Origin: JACCXG01 sp963785755
GTDB taxonomy: Bacteria; Acidobacteriota; Vicinamibacteria; Vicinamibacterales; 2-12-FULL-66-21
Reading direction: 5' to 3'
DNA: 64,000 bases
NCBI GenBank assembly: GCA_963785755.1
Contig: CAWAXG010000013.1
Span: 992,001 to 1,056,000, forward strand
Within the stretch, counting starts at the first letter, position 1. Each line of letters starts with the position of its first letter. The notes beneath the pieces were generated by a model. That model saw only the letters and a list, made by a program, of their open reading frames with translations, did no database searches and was not told the DNA's origin. This document shows positions 8,153 through 16,208 of this stretch, one piece after another. The translations under genes were made by a program, and so were the position numbers.

Positions 8153-9118
8153 ATGCATGTGCCGCTCAGGATCGGGACGCGCGGCAGTCAACTGGCGCTC
8201 TGGCAGGCGCGAACCGTCGCGCGAATGCTCGAGGCAAGCGGTATCGAGGCCGAACTGGTCATCATCAGGACGACGGGCGATCGGCTGCAGGAGGCGCCGC
8301 TGTCGGAAGTCGGCGGCAAGCGGCTGTTCGTCAAGGAAATTGAGGACGCCCTGCTGCGCGACGAGATCGACGTCGCCGTCCACAGCGCCAAGGACATGCC
8401 GGCGATCCTCCCCGACGGCCTCAGGCTCGCGGCGACGCTGCCGAGAGATGACCCGCGCGATATCGTCATTCTCGGCGCGGGGGCACCGCCGGGGGATGCC
8501 GCTACCGTGCTCGCCCGGCTCGGACCGCGTCCACGTGTGGGCACGAGCAGCGTCCGCCGGATCGCGCAGCTGACCGCCTTGATTCCGGGCGCGGCCTTCG
8601 CGCCAATCCGGGGGAACGTCGATACGCGCCTGCGCAAGCTGGATCAGGGAGAGTACGATGCGCTCGTCCTGGCCGCTGCGGGCCTGCGCCGGCTCGGATT
8701 CGCCGATCGGATCTCGGCCGCGATCCCGACCGACCAGTGCGTACCGGCCCCGGGGCAGGGGATCATCGCCCTGGAGATTCGGAGCGACGACAACAGCAGC
8801 CGGGAGGCGGCACGACTCGTCCACGATCGAACGGCTGGCGCGGCGCTCGACGCCGAACGCGCCGTCGTGGCGGCGCTTGGCGGCGGCTGTCAGCTGCCGC
8901 TCGGCGCCGTGGCGGTCGCGCGCGCGGAGACTTTGGAGCTGCACGCCGTCGTCTGCTCGCCAGACGGCGCTCGCGTCCTCCGCGCCCACGAGGTTGGCAC
9001 TGTGTACAATCCGTCGGCCGTCGGCAGGCAGGTCGCAGATCGGCTCGCCGCCGCCGGCGCGGCCGAGATTCTCGACGGCGTCCGTCGCCAGAACGGGCCG
9101 GTCGAGGGAAGCTATTGA
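8153..9118 (+). CDS. hemC: Porphobilinogen deaminase (hydroxymethylbilane synthase)
   Basis: A 321-residue enzyme that joins four porphobilinogens into hydroxymethylbilane. It opens PLRIGTRGSQLALWQA. The catalytic Asp is in VHSAKDMP (about residue 81), and the substrate-binding arginines lie in GTSSVRRIAQL and IRGNVDTRLRKL. The cysteine carrying the dipyrromethane cofactor is Cys246 (ALGGGCQLPLGA). The ATG follows the hemA stop with no gap, so the two are likely co-translated. A long ACGTGC-word repeat tract begins immediately after its stop and separates it from the hemD fusion. Confidence 0.97.
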   Translation: MHVPLRIGTRGSQLALWQARTVARMLEASGIEAELVIIRTTGDRLQEAPLSEVGGKRLFVKEIEDALLRDEIDVAVHSAKDMPAILPDGLRLAATLPRDDPRDIVILGAGAPPGDAATVLARLGPRPRVGTSSVRRIAQLTALIPGAAFAPIRGNVDTRLRKLDQGEYDALVLAAAGLRRLGFADRISAAIPTDQCVPAPGQGIIALEIRSDDNSSREAARLVHDRTAGAALDAERAVVAALGGGCQLPLGAVAVARAETLELHAVVCSPDGARVLRAHEVGTVYNPSAVGRQVADRLAAAGAAEILDGVRRQNGPVEGSY

Positions 9119-9372
9119 ACGTGCTGTCGTGCAACGTGCTACGTGCGCGCGTGCTCTTCGTGCTACGTGCTACGTGCTCACGTGCTCACGTGCTCATGTG
9201 CTAAGTGCTAACGTGCCTACGTGCTTCTCGTGCTACGTGCCTATGTGCTTGGGGCTGGTGTACAAGTTGGAACTGAGTGTCGGCACGAACCCTCGCACGT
9301 AGCACAAAAAGCACGTGCGCACGTATGCACGTGAGCACGTAGGACGTAGGACGTAGGACGTAAGCGAAGGTA
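9119..9372 (+). repeat. ACGTGC word-repeat tract 1 (inverted arms)
   Basis: The whole hemC-hemD interval is built of 7-8 nt units (one or two variable bases plus ACGTGC or a one-base variant). Units read in the ACGTGC direction from 9119 to about 9245. A short unique core follows (about 9246-9295, containing GGTGTACAAGTTGGAACTG). The complementary GCACGT direction then runs to about 9361, ending in several ACGTAGG copies. Unit order is not conserved between arms, so it is an imperfect inverted repeat that could form a large hairpin. Confidence 0.85.
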
Positions 9373-9377
9373 ACCCA

Positions 9378-10904
9378 ATGCGTGTCTATATCGTCGGCGC
9401 CGGACCCGGAGATCCGTCGCTCATCAGCGTGCGTGGCTTGGAGTGTCTTCGCCGGGCCGACGTGGTGGTCTACGACCATCGCGTGCCTGAGCGTCTGCTC
9501 GCGGCGGCGCCGCGGACGGCGGAGCGGATCGACGTGGGCGCGGCGGCGCCCAAACCGCTCGATCAGGACGCGATCACCTATCTCCTCGCCGAGAAGGCTC
9601 GTGAGGGCCGGACTGTCGTCCGGCTGAAGTGGGGAGATCCGTTCGTCTTCGACAGCGGCGGCAAGGAAGCGATCTTCCTGCACGAGCAGGGGATTCCATT
9701 CGAAGTGGTGCCAGGCATCCCGCTCGCGATCGCCGGATCGGCGTACGCGGGCGTGCCGCTCACCTACCCCGAGGCCGGAGATGCGGTCATCCTGATCCGC
9801 GGGAACGAGGCCGAGACCGACGCCCCCGCGCACGTCGCCTGGGAGCACGTGGCAGCGATCAGAGGGACGCTCGTGTGCTACGCCGGCGCCGGACAGATCC
9901 CGGCCATCGCCCGCGCGCTCGTTTCAAATGGCCGGCCGCCCGATGAAGCTGCGGTCCTCGTCTACAACGGGACTACGCCGGGCCAGGAGACGATCCAGGG
10001 CACGATCGGCGAACTGGCAGAGCAGGCGCTGCCCGATCGGCCGGCGCTGCTCATTGCCGGGCCGGTCGCGGGATTGCGCGAGCACGTCCGCTGGTTCGAC
10101 CGGCGGCCGCTGTTCGGACGACGCATCGTCGTGACCCGCTCGAGCGACCAGGCGAGCGAGCTCGTAGGACTGCTGGAGGAGCTCGGCGCCGAGACGATAT
10201 CGATGCCCACGATTCGGGTTCTGCCGGCAGAGGATCCCGGCGCGATCGACAGCGCGTGCGACGAGGCCGAGACCTTCGACTGGATCGTGTTCACCAGCGT
10301 CAACGGCGTCGAGCATTTCATGACACGGTTTCTTGCGCGCCGTGACGTCCGGGATCTCAAGGGCGTTCGCCTCTGCGCCGTCGGCCCGGCGACCGCCGAA
10401 AGCCTCCAGCGCTACGGGATGCGAGTGGACGTGACTCCGGCTGAATTCCGTTCCGAGGGAGTCCTGGCGGCGCTCGGCGCCGCGGACGATCTCGATGGAA
10501 AACGCGTCCTGCTGCCGCGTGCACAGATTGCGCGGGAAGTGCTCGGCGACGAGCTGCGGAAGGCAGGAGCGGACGTCGTCGAGCTCACGACTTACCGGAC
10601 CGAGCTCGGCGGCGACACCGGACAACGCGTCTATCGGATGCTGCTCGACCGGCAGATCGACGCGGTGACCTTCACGAGCGCATCGACGGTCCGCAACTTC
10701 GTCAGCATCATCGGCAGCGACCAGGCAGCAGACCTGCTGCGCGGGACCACGGTCGCGGCCATCGGTCCGGTCACGGCCGAGGCCGCCCAGCACCTGGGCA
10801 TCAACGCCGCGGTCGTACCCGGCGAGTACACCATTCCAGCGCTCGTCGACGCGCTCGTGACCCACTTCAGACACAACCCCGATCCGGTGACGGTGACCTT
10901 ATGA
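9378..10904 (+). CDS. Fused uroporphyrinogen-III C-methyltransferase / uroporphyrinogen-III synthase
   Basis: A 508-residue two-domain protein. Residues 1 to about 240 are a SUMT/CobA methyltransferase-like domain (MRVYIVGAGPGDPSLISVRG, PLTYPEAGDAVILIRG). Residues about 250-500 are uroporphyrinogen-III synthase (RRIVVTRSSDQASELVGLLEELGA, DWIVFTSVNGVEHF, VTFTSASTVRNF), which closes hydroxymethylbilane to uroporphyrinogen III. The fusion matches cobA-hemD fusions known in several phyla. In the methyltransferase half, the usual KGGDPFVFGRGGEE reads KWGDPFVFDSGGKE, so activity of that domain is uncertain. Its stop overlaps the hemB ATG by four bases. Confidence 0.9.
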   Translation: MRVYIVGAGPGDPSLISVRGLECLRRADVVVYDHRVPERLLAAAPRTAERIDVGAAAPKPLDQDAITYLLAEKAREGRTVVRLKWGDPFVFDSGGKEAIFLHEQGIPFEVVPGIPLAIAGSAYAGVPLTYPEAGDAVILIRGNEAETDAPAHVAWEHVAAIRGTLVCYAGAGQIPAIARALVSNGRPPDEAAVLVYNGTTPGQETIQGTIGELAEQALPDRPALLIAGPVAGLREHVRWFDRRPLFGRRIVVTRSSDQASELVGLLEELGAETISMPTIRVLPAEDPGAIDSACDEAETFDWIVFTSVNGVEHFMTRFLARRDVRDLKGVRLCAVGPATAESLQRYGMRVDVTPAEFRSEGVLAALGAADDLDGKRVLLPRAQIAREVLGDELRKAGADVVELTTYRTELGGDTGQRVYRMLLDRQIDAVTFTSASTVRNFVSIIGSDQAADLLRGTTVAAIGPVTAEAAQHLGINAAVVPGEYTIPALVDALVTHFRHNPDPVTVTL

Positions 10905-11920
10905 CGACGACACATCTCCCACAGAGCACGGCGACCCAGGACAAGCGCACACACCTCGATCTCCGTCACCGCCCACGACGGCTGCGCCGTTCCGCGGCGA
11001 TCCGCTCGCTGGTCCGTGAAACCCGATTGTCAGCCGACATGTTCATCTACCCGATGTTCGTCTGCAGCGGTGAGGGACAGCGGCGCGAGGTCGGCTCGAT
11101 GCCGGGCGTCTTCCAGCTCTCGATCGATGAAGCCGTGCGCGAAGCGGCTGCCGCGAAAGCCGACGGCGTGCCGGGCGTACTGCTGTTCGGGCTGCCGGAC
11201 GAAAAGGACGCGATCGGGTCGGCCGCCTACGACCCGGAAGCCCCCGTCCAGTCAGCGGTTCGGGCCATCAAGCGGGAGGTTCCCGAGCTGCTCGTCGTCA
11301 CCGACGTCTGCCTGTGCGAGTACACCTCGCACGGCCATTGCGGAATCCTGGTGGAGCAGGAGATCACGAACGATACGACCGTCGAACAGCTCGTGCGCAC
11401 GGCCCTCTCTCACGCCCTGGCGGGCGCGGACATCGTGGCCCCCTCCGACATGATGGACGGACGCGTCGGCCGGATAAGGGACGCGCTCGACCAACGCGGC
11501 TGCAGCCACGTCGGCATCATGTCCTATGCCGCGAAGTACTGCTCGGCGTTCTACGGACCCTTTCGCGAGGCGGCCGGCTCGACGCCGGCGTTCGGCGACC
11601 GCCGATCGCATCAGATGGATCCCGCCAACGCGCTCGAAGCGCTGCGGGAAGTGGAGCTCGACATCGAGGAGGGCGCCGACATCGTGATGGTGAAGCCGGC
11701 GATCCCGTATCTCGACGTCATCGCCCGCGTCAAAGCCGAGTTCGGCATGCCGACCGCCGCGTACCACGTCAGTGGCGAGTACGCGATGCTCAAGGCGGCG
11801 GCGCGAAACGGCTGGATCGACGAACCCCGCGCGATGATGGAAACCCTGACCGCAATTCGGCGCGCCGGCGCCGACATCATCATCACGTACTACGCCCGGG
11901 AGGTTGCGCGGGCGCTTTGA
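10901..11920 (+). CDS. hemB: Delta-aminolevulinic acid dehydratase (porphobilinogen synthase)
   Basis: A 339-residue enzyme condensing two 5-aminolevulinates to porphobilinogen. Schiff-base lysines are Lys212 (SYAAKYCSAFYGPF) and Lys265 (VMVKPAIPYLD). The metal site has three cysteines (Cys137, Cys139, Cys147 in DVCLCEYTSHGHCG), which places it in the zinc-dependent group rather than the Mg/Asp group. The N-terminus has a roughly 20-residue polar extension before RPRRLRRSAAIRSLVRET. It is coupled to the hemD fusion by an ATGA overlap and followed by repeat tract 2. Confidence 0.97.
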   Translation: MTTTHLPQSTATQDKRTHLDLRHRPRRLRRSAAIRSLVRETRLSADMFIYPMFVCSGEGQRREVGSMPGVFQLSIDEAVREAAAAKADGVPGVLLFGLPDEKDAIGSAAYDPEAPVQSAVRAIKREVPELLVVTDVCLCEYTSHGHCGILVEQEITNDTTVEQLVRTALSHALAGADIVAPSDMMDGRVGRIRDALDQRGCSHVGIMSYAAKYCSAFYGPFREAAGSTPAFGDRRSHQMDPANALEALREVELDIEEGADIVMVKPAIPYLDVIARVKAEFGMPTAAYHVSGEYAMLKAAARNGWIDEPRAMMETLTAIRRAGADIIITYYAREVARAL

Positions 11921-12224
11921 CACGTGCCACGTTCTACGTGCTGCGTGCTCACGGGCTCTCACGTGCACGTGTCGACGTGCGACGTGCGACGTGCGACGCG
12001 CAGACGTGCCTCCGTGCGACGTGCGTACATGGGCAAGCGGCGCGGCACAGCTCGTACGAGCGCACAGAGCACACGCTGGTAGCATGAAAGCACGTCAGCC
12101 ATAGCACGAGTGGCACGTGAGCGCGCGCACGTTGCACGTCGCACGAAGAGCACGTCGGCACGTGAGCACGTTGCACGTGAAGCACGTGAGCACGTAGGAC
12201 GTAGCACGTAGCACGTTCAGGCGC
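11921..12224 (+). repeat. ACGTGC word-repeat tract 2 (inverted arms)
   Basis: About 300 nt between the convergent hemB and ADOP genes with no gene of its own. The left arm (11921 to about 12030) is in the ACGTGC direction, including a run of GACGTGC units near 11975-12000. The core (about 12030-12075) is more diverged. The right arm (about 12083-12215) is in the GCACGT direction. It lies between two convergent stop codons and could serve as a bidirectional terminator-like hairpin; there is no U-run. Confidence 0.85.
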
Positions 12225-12230
12225 GGTCCG

Positions 12231-14672
12231 TCATTCGCTTCGCAGTGCGGGCAACGGATCCCACTCCGATGCCGAGCGGGCCGGGAGGTAGCAAGCCCAG
12301 ACGGCCGCGATCGTCAGGACGACCAGGGCCGCGGCGAGCGCTATCGGATCGGCAGCCACCGCGCCCGGGAGTACTGTTGCGATTGCTCTCATCATGATCA
12401 TCGCGCCGAGCACTCCAGCAATCAGACCCGTTGCGATCAGGCGCCCGCCGTCGTTGAGCAGCAGAGTGCGCACGTCTTGTCTGGTAGCGCCGAGCGCCAC
12501 GCGGACGGCGATCTCGCGGCGTCTCTGGGCGATGCCGTAGGCCATGACGCCGTAGATGCCGACCGCCGCGGTCGCCAGCGCGATCGCGCCGAGGACCGAG
12601 CCGGCGATGGCCGCGACGCGTGACGGCAGCATCCAGAGCGCCAGGACCTCGTCGAGCGGCTCGGCGTCGAATCGCAGCCGCGGGTCGATGCGCCTGGCCT
12701 CGGCTCTGAGCAGTGCCGCGAGCGCCCGCGCATCTCCGTCCGTTCGCACCAGCAGCCGCAGGTTGGGGGTCGCGGCGGCGCTGGCCGGCACGTACAGCGA
12801 GATGCCTTTCTCACGCCAGATCGAGGCATCCGCGGCGTCCCGGACGACGCCGACGATCGTGACCGGAACGGCGGCATCAGTGACGGTGACCCGGCGACCG
12901 AGCGCTTCCCCGCCTGGCCAGAACCGGCGCGCCAGCGCGGCGCTGATGATCGCCACTGGTGCGGCACCAGCTGTTTCCTCCTCACTGAAATCGCGCCCGG
13001 CGACGAACGAGATGCCGAGCGTGCGGAAGTATCCAGGAGTGATGGACGTGAACGTGCAGATGACCGGCTTGGCCGTGTCATGCCCTTCGGGCGTCAGGGC
13101 GACCCGCCTGATGCCACCGGTCAGCGGCACATGCGTGGTCAGGGCAACGTCACGCACCTCCGGGATCGCGCGGACGCGCACAATCAGCTGCCGATGGAGC
13201 TCCGCCGCGGATGCCTCGCCATATCCATGGCGAGGCAGATCCGCCGAGGTGTGAACGACGCCGGTCGGGACAAATCCGACATCGAGCGTGCGGGTCCGCT
13301 GCAGCGAGCGCGTCGCGAGCGCGGCCGCCGCGAGCAGCATCACGCAAACCGTGATCTGCACGACGACCAGCGCACGCCGGATGCGGGGTCCGCGAAGACT
13401 CAGTCCGAACAGCGATGCCTGATCGCGCAAGCCCGCCGCCACCGCGCGGGTCGAAGAATGCACCAGAGGCGCGAGCCCGAACGCCAGGCCGGCCAGCGCC
13501 GAAAGGACGAGCGTATAGGCGAATACCCGGACGTCCGGGGTGACGTCGAGAACCACGCGCGCCCAGCGGAACGGCAGCAGCGAAATGCCAATCGGATAGA
13601 GGGCACGCAGCGTCCAGGCGCTGAGGAGCAGCCCGGCAACGCCTCCAGCGGCCGCGAGGATCAGGCTCTCAGCCAGCAGGTGTCGCGCCATCCGCCACGC
13701 GCCGGCGCCAAGCGCGACCCGAATCGCGAGCTCACGCTGACGGACCGCCGCACGCGTCAGCACGAGGTTGGCGATATTCGCGCAGGCGATGATCAGCACG
13801 AGCCCCACAATCGCCAGCACCAGCCCGATGACTGGGCGCAGCTCGGGTCCGGCATGGAAGAACGTCGCAGGCACCACGGCCACTGCGCGAGGACGGTGTG
13901 CCGCCGACCCGGCGACGACGGCACGTGACGCGACCATCGATAGCGCGTCCTGCATCGCTCGCGGCCGGACGCCCGGCGCCAGGCGGCCGACGACGAGCAG
14001 CCAGTCGGCATCTGGATCGCGGAGCCGGTCGGGGCCGGGGCTCACGAGCTGCTGCGCCGACAGTGGCACCCAGAAATCCGGATCGAGCGGCTCCGTTCCC
14101 ATGAAGGTCTCGGGACCCACGCCGATGACGTCGAACCGGTGTCCGTTGATCGTGGTCTGACGCCCGATTACGTCTCCCGCTCCACCGAAATCCCGGATCC
14201 ACAGGGCGTGGCTGATGACCACCACGCGAGCGTCGCGATCGTGTTCCTCTGCCGCGGTAAAGGACCGTCCGAAAGACGGTTGAATGCCGAGCAGCGGGAA
14301 ATACGAGGCGGACACCGCATACGCCAGCACTTCCCGCACGCCGTCCCTCTCCGCCGCCGTCACGGCGACAGGGATGTACGCGGCCAGACCGGCCAGCCCC
14401 GGCGAGCCTGGAGACCATGGAGAGGACGTTGAGAGGGTGCGGTAATCGGAATAGGAAAACAGATTCTGCCGTCGCCCGTCCGCATCGATCGGAAAGATGC
14501 GCACGACCGATGCGGCGTCCCGCACTGGCATCGGACGGAGGGCGAGCGAGTTCAGGAGAGTGAAGACGATGGTGTTGACGGCGATGGCCAGGGCGAGCGT
14601 CAGGATGGCGGTCACGGCAAAGGACGGCGCGCGGAGCAGCGCGCGTACCGCGTGTGTCAGATCCTGACGCAC
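12231..14672 (-). CDS. ADOP-type (duplicated MacB/FtsX) ABC transporter permease
   Basis: An 813-residue permease with the acidobacterial duplicated orphan permease layout. There is an N-terminal helix (SFAVTAILTLALAIAVNTIVFTL), a large periplasmic MacB core domain, and an FtsX bundle (about residues 280-400, ELAIRVALGAGAWRMARHLL). A second periplasmic domain and a second FtsX bundle (REIAVRVALGATRQDVRTLLLNDG) complete it. Proteins of this type usually lack a dedicated ATPase gene, and none is present here. Some act in export or envelope stress; substrate unknown. The start is a GTG at 14672. The C-terminus faces repeat tract 2. Confidence 0.88.
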   Translation of the reverse strand: MRQDLTHAVRALLRAPSFAVTAILTLALAIAVNTIVFTLLNSLALRPMPVRDAASVVRIFPIDADGRRQNLFSYSDYRTLSTSSPWSPGSPGLAGLAAYIPVAVTAAERDGVREVLAYAVSASYFPLLGIQPSFGRSFTAAEEHDRDARVVVISHALWIRDFGGAGDVIGRQTTINGHRFDVIGVGPETFMGTEPLDPDFWVPLSAQQLVSPGPDRLRDPDADWLLVVGRLAPGVRPRAMQDALSMVASRAVVAGSAAHRPRAVAVVPATFFHAGPELRPVIGLVLAIVGLVLIIACANIANLVLTRAAVRQRELAIRVALGAGAWRMARHLLAESLILAAAGGVAGLLLSAWTLRALYPIGISLLPFRWARVVLDVTPDVRVFAYTLVLSALAGLAFGLAPLVHSSTRAVAAGLRDQASLFGLSLRGPRIRRALVVVQITVCVMLLAAAALATRSLQRTRTLDVGFVPTGVVHTSADLPRHGYGEASAAELHRQLIVRVRAIPEVRDVALTTHVPLTGGIRRVALTPEGHDTAKPVICTFTSITPGYFRTLGISFVAGRDFSEEETAGAAPVAIISAALARRFWPGGEALGRRVTVTDAAVPVTIVGVVRDAADASIWREKGISLYVPASAAATPNLRLLVRTDGDARALAALLRAEARRIDPRLRFDAEPLDEVLALWMLPSRVAAIAGSVLGAIALATAAVGIYGVMAYGIAQRRREIAVRVALGATRQDVRTLLLNDGGRLIATGLIAGVLGAMIMMRAIATVLPGAVAADPIALAAALVVLTIAAVWACYLPARSASEWDPLPALRSE

Positions 14673-14679
14673 GTGCCTC

Positions 14680-15822
14680 CTAGCCGATGCCCACGACGAT
14701 CAACGTCGCATCGTCGTCGAATTTTTCACCGGTGAACTGGTTGACGTCCGCGAGCAGGGCGTCCTTCATCGCGTCGATCGAATCGCGATGCGCGCGCAGG
14801 GCCGCGTCCTTCAGGCGATCCTCGCCGTATTCGTCGCCGGCGGGATTCCTGGCCTCGGTGATGCCGTCAGTGTAGAAGACCAGCCGATCGCCCGGACCAA
14901 CCGGGAGTTCCGCCTGCTCGTAGTTGTTGTCCGGGAAGATGCCCAGGACCATCCCGCCTTCGCTCAGCAGCGCGGTCGAGCCGTCGGCGCGCACGAGCAG
15001 CGGCGGATTGTGCCCGGCGTTGGAGTACACGATGCGACGGGCATCCGGCTCGATGCGCGCGTAACAGAACGTGGCAAACCGGCCGCTTGCCATGTTGCGG
15101 CACAGCAACCGGTTGACATTGCCGCAGACCGACGACGGCGCCGAGGCCTCCTGCGCGAACGCACGCACGGCGGCCTGCAGGTTGGACATGAGCAGCGCCG
15201 CCGGCAGGCCCTTGCCCGCGATGTCCGCGATCGACACGCCGAGCGCACGGCCGAACGCGAGCGTATCGAAACAGTCGCCACCGACGCCGTAGGCCGGCTG
15301 CCAGGTGACGGCGACGTTGATCCCGCTCACTTGCGGCAGGGCGGTCGGGAGGAGACCGCGCTGAATCAGCCTCGCGTCCTCCAGCTCCCGCTGCTGCCGC
15401 TGGTCGCGCCGCCGCGCGGCCCGGGCGTCGGCAATCTCGCGCTCGAGGATCTCGAGCAGCGTGACGTCCTCCCACGGCTTCTGGACGAAGCTCTTGGCGC
15501 CGCGGCGCATCGCCTCCACGGCCGTATCGATGCTGCCCCACCCGGTCATGACGACGATCGGCAGCGCCGGATCCTGCGTCCGGACGCGCGGAATCAGCTC
15601 GAGGCCTTCGCGGCCGGAAGTCGTGTCCCGTGAATAGTTGAGGTCCATCAACAGGAGGTCGAACGGTTCCTCCCGGAGCCGCTCCATGATCCCGTCCGTC
15701 GAGCTGACGAACTGCGGCTCGTACCCCTCGCCGGTCAAGAGCCAGCGCAGGGCCTCGAGCACATCCGGCTGATCGTCGGCCACGAGCACACGGGCCGGAG
15801 TTGAATCGGTCGGCGAAGACAT
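14680..15822 (-). CDS. Response regulator with SpoIIE-type PP2C phosphatase domain
   Basis: A 380-residue protein. Residues about 10-125 form a receiver (RVLVADDQPDVLEALRWLL) with phosphoacceptor Asp60 in LMDLNYSRDTTSG and Lys in FVQKPWED. A coiled linker rich in Arg/Gln follows, then a PP2C/SpoIIE phosphatase domain (residues about 170-380). Its metal-binding aspartates are visible in GGDCFDTLAFG, SIADIAGKGLPAALLMS, VFYTDGITEARN and DDDATLIVV. Such proteins dephosphorylate anti-sigma factor antagonists or other Ser/Thr targets on phosphorylation. The ATG at 15822 is chosen because the upstream frame is low-quality. It is divergent from an NtrC-type regulator with a near-identical receiver. 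Confidence 0.88.
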   Translation of the reverse strand: MSSPTDSTPARVLVADDQPDVLEALRWLLTGEGYEPQFVSSTDGIMERLREEPFDLLLMDLNYSRDTTSGREGLELIPRVRTQDPALPIVVMTGWGSIDTAVEAMRRGAKSFVQKPWEDVTLLEILEREIADARAARRRDQRQQRELEDARLIQRGLLPTALPQVSGINVAVTWQPAYGVGGDCFDTLAFGRALGVSIADIAGKGLPAALLMSNLQAAVRAFAQEASAPSSVCGNVNRLLCRNMASGRFATFCYARIEPDARRIVYSNAGHNPPLLVRADGSTALLSEGGMVLGIFPDNNYEQAELPVGPGDRLVFYTDGITEARNPAGDEYGEDRLKDAALRAHRDSIDAMKDALLADVNQFTGEKFDDDATLIVVGIG

Positions 15823-16050
15823 GGGATAGACCGTAAAGCTCTCGAACATGGCCGAGAGCGCAATGACCAAGACGCGTGCCGAGCCATGACGCCCGACGCG
15901 ACGCGAATTGCTCGGAAATCCTGGGGTTTCTGATCCCGACCCGATATCGAACGGTCCCGCCTGTGCGACCGGCCGTCCCACTGACGCGACTCGCGGGACC
16001 GGCCGCCGCCGAACGCCGTCGTCACCCGGCGCGGAGTCGATTCTAATCAT

Positions 16051-16208
16051 TGGATGCGGGTTTTCGCGGAATGCTCGAAGGATTTCGTCAGGTCCGCGGA
16101 TTTCGCCGCGAGGCCGTCGATGGGAGAAATCCGCGGCGATCCGCGACTCGTCTCGCGCCGGCGCGCCGCGCGGTCCGCTCTTCGCATATATCTTAGTAGC
16201 GTTGCCCG
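16051..16208. promoter_or_regulatory. Divergent regulatory region with 11-bp inverted repeat
   Basis: The region between the SpoIIE-type regulator and the NtrC-type regulator. CCGCGGATTTC at 16094-16104 and its exact complement GAAATCCGCGG at 16126-16136 form an inverted repeat with a 21-nt spacer, centred about two helical turns apart. It could be an operator serving one or both genes. A TATATC-like box at 16187-16192 could be the -10 for the plus-strand gene. No -12/-24 sigma-54 promoter was recognised. Confidence 0.5.

Noticed and set aside
9119..9372. Small genes inside the ACGTGC tracts
   Set aside because: All frames translate to repetitive Cys/Arg/Ala/Thr/His peptides without start signals; only the kinase read-through is contiguous with a real gene.
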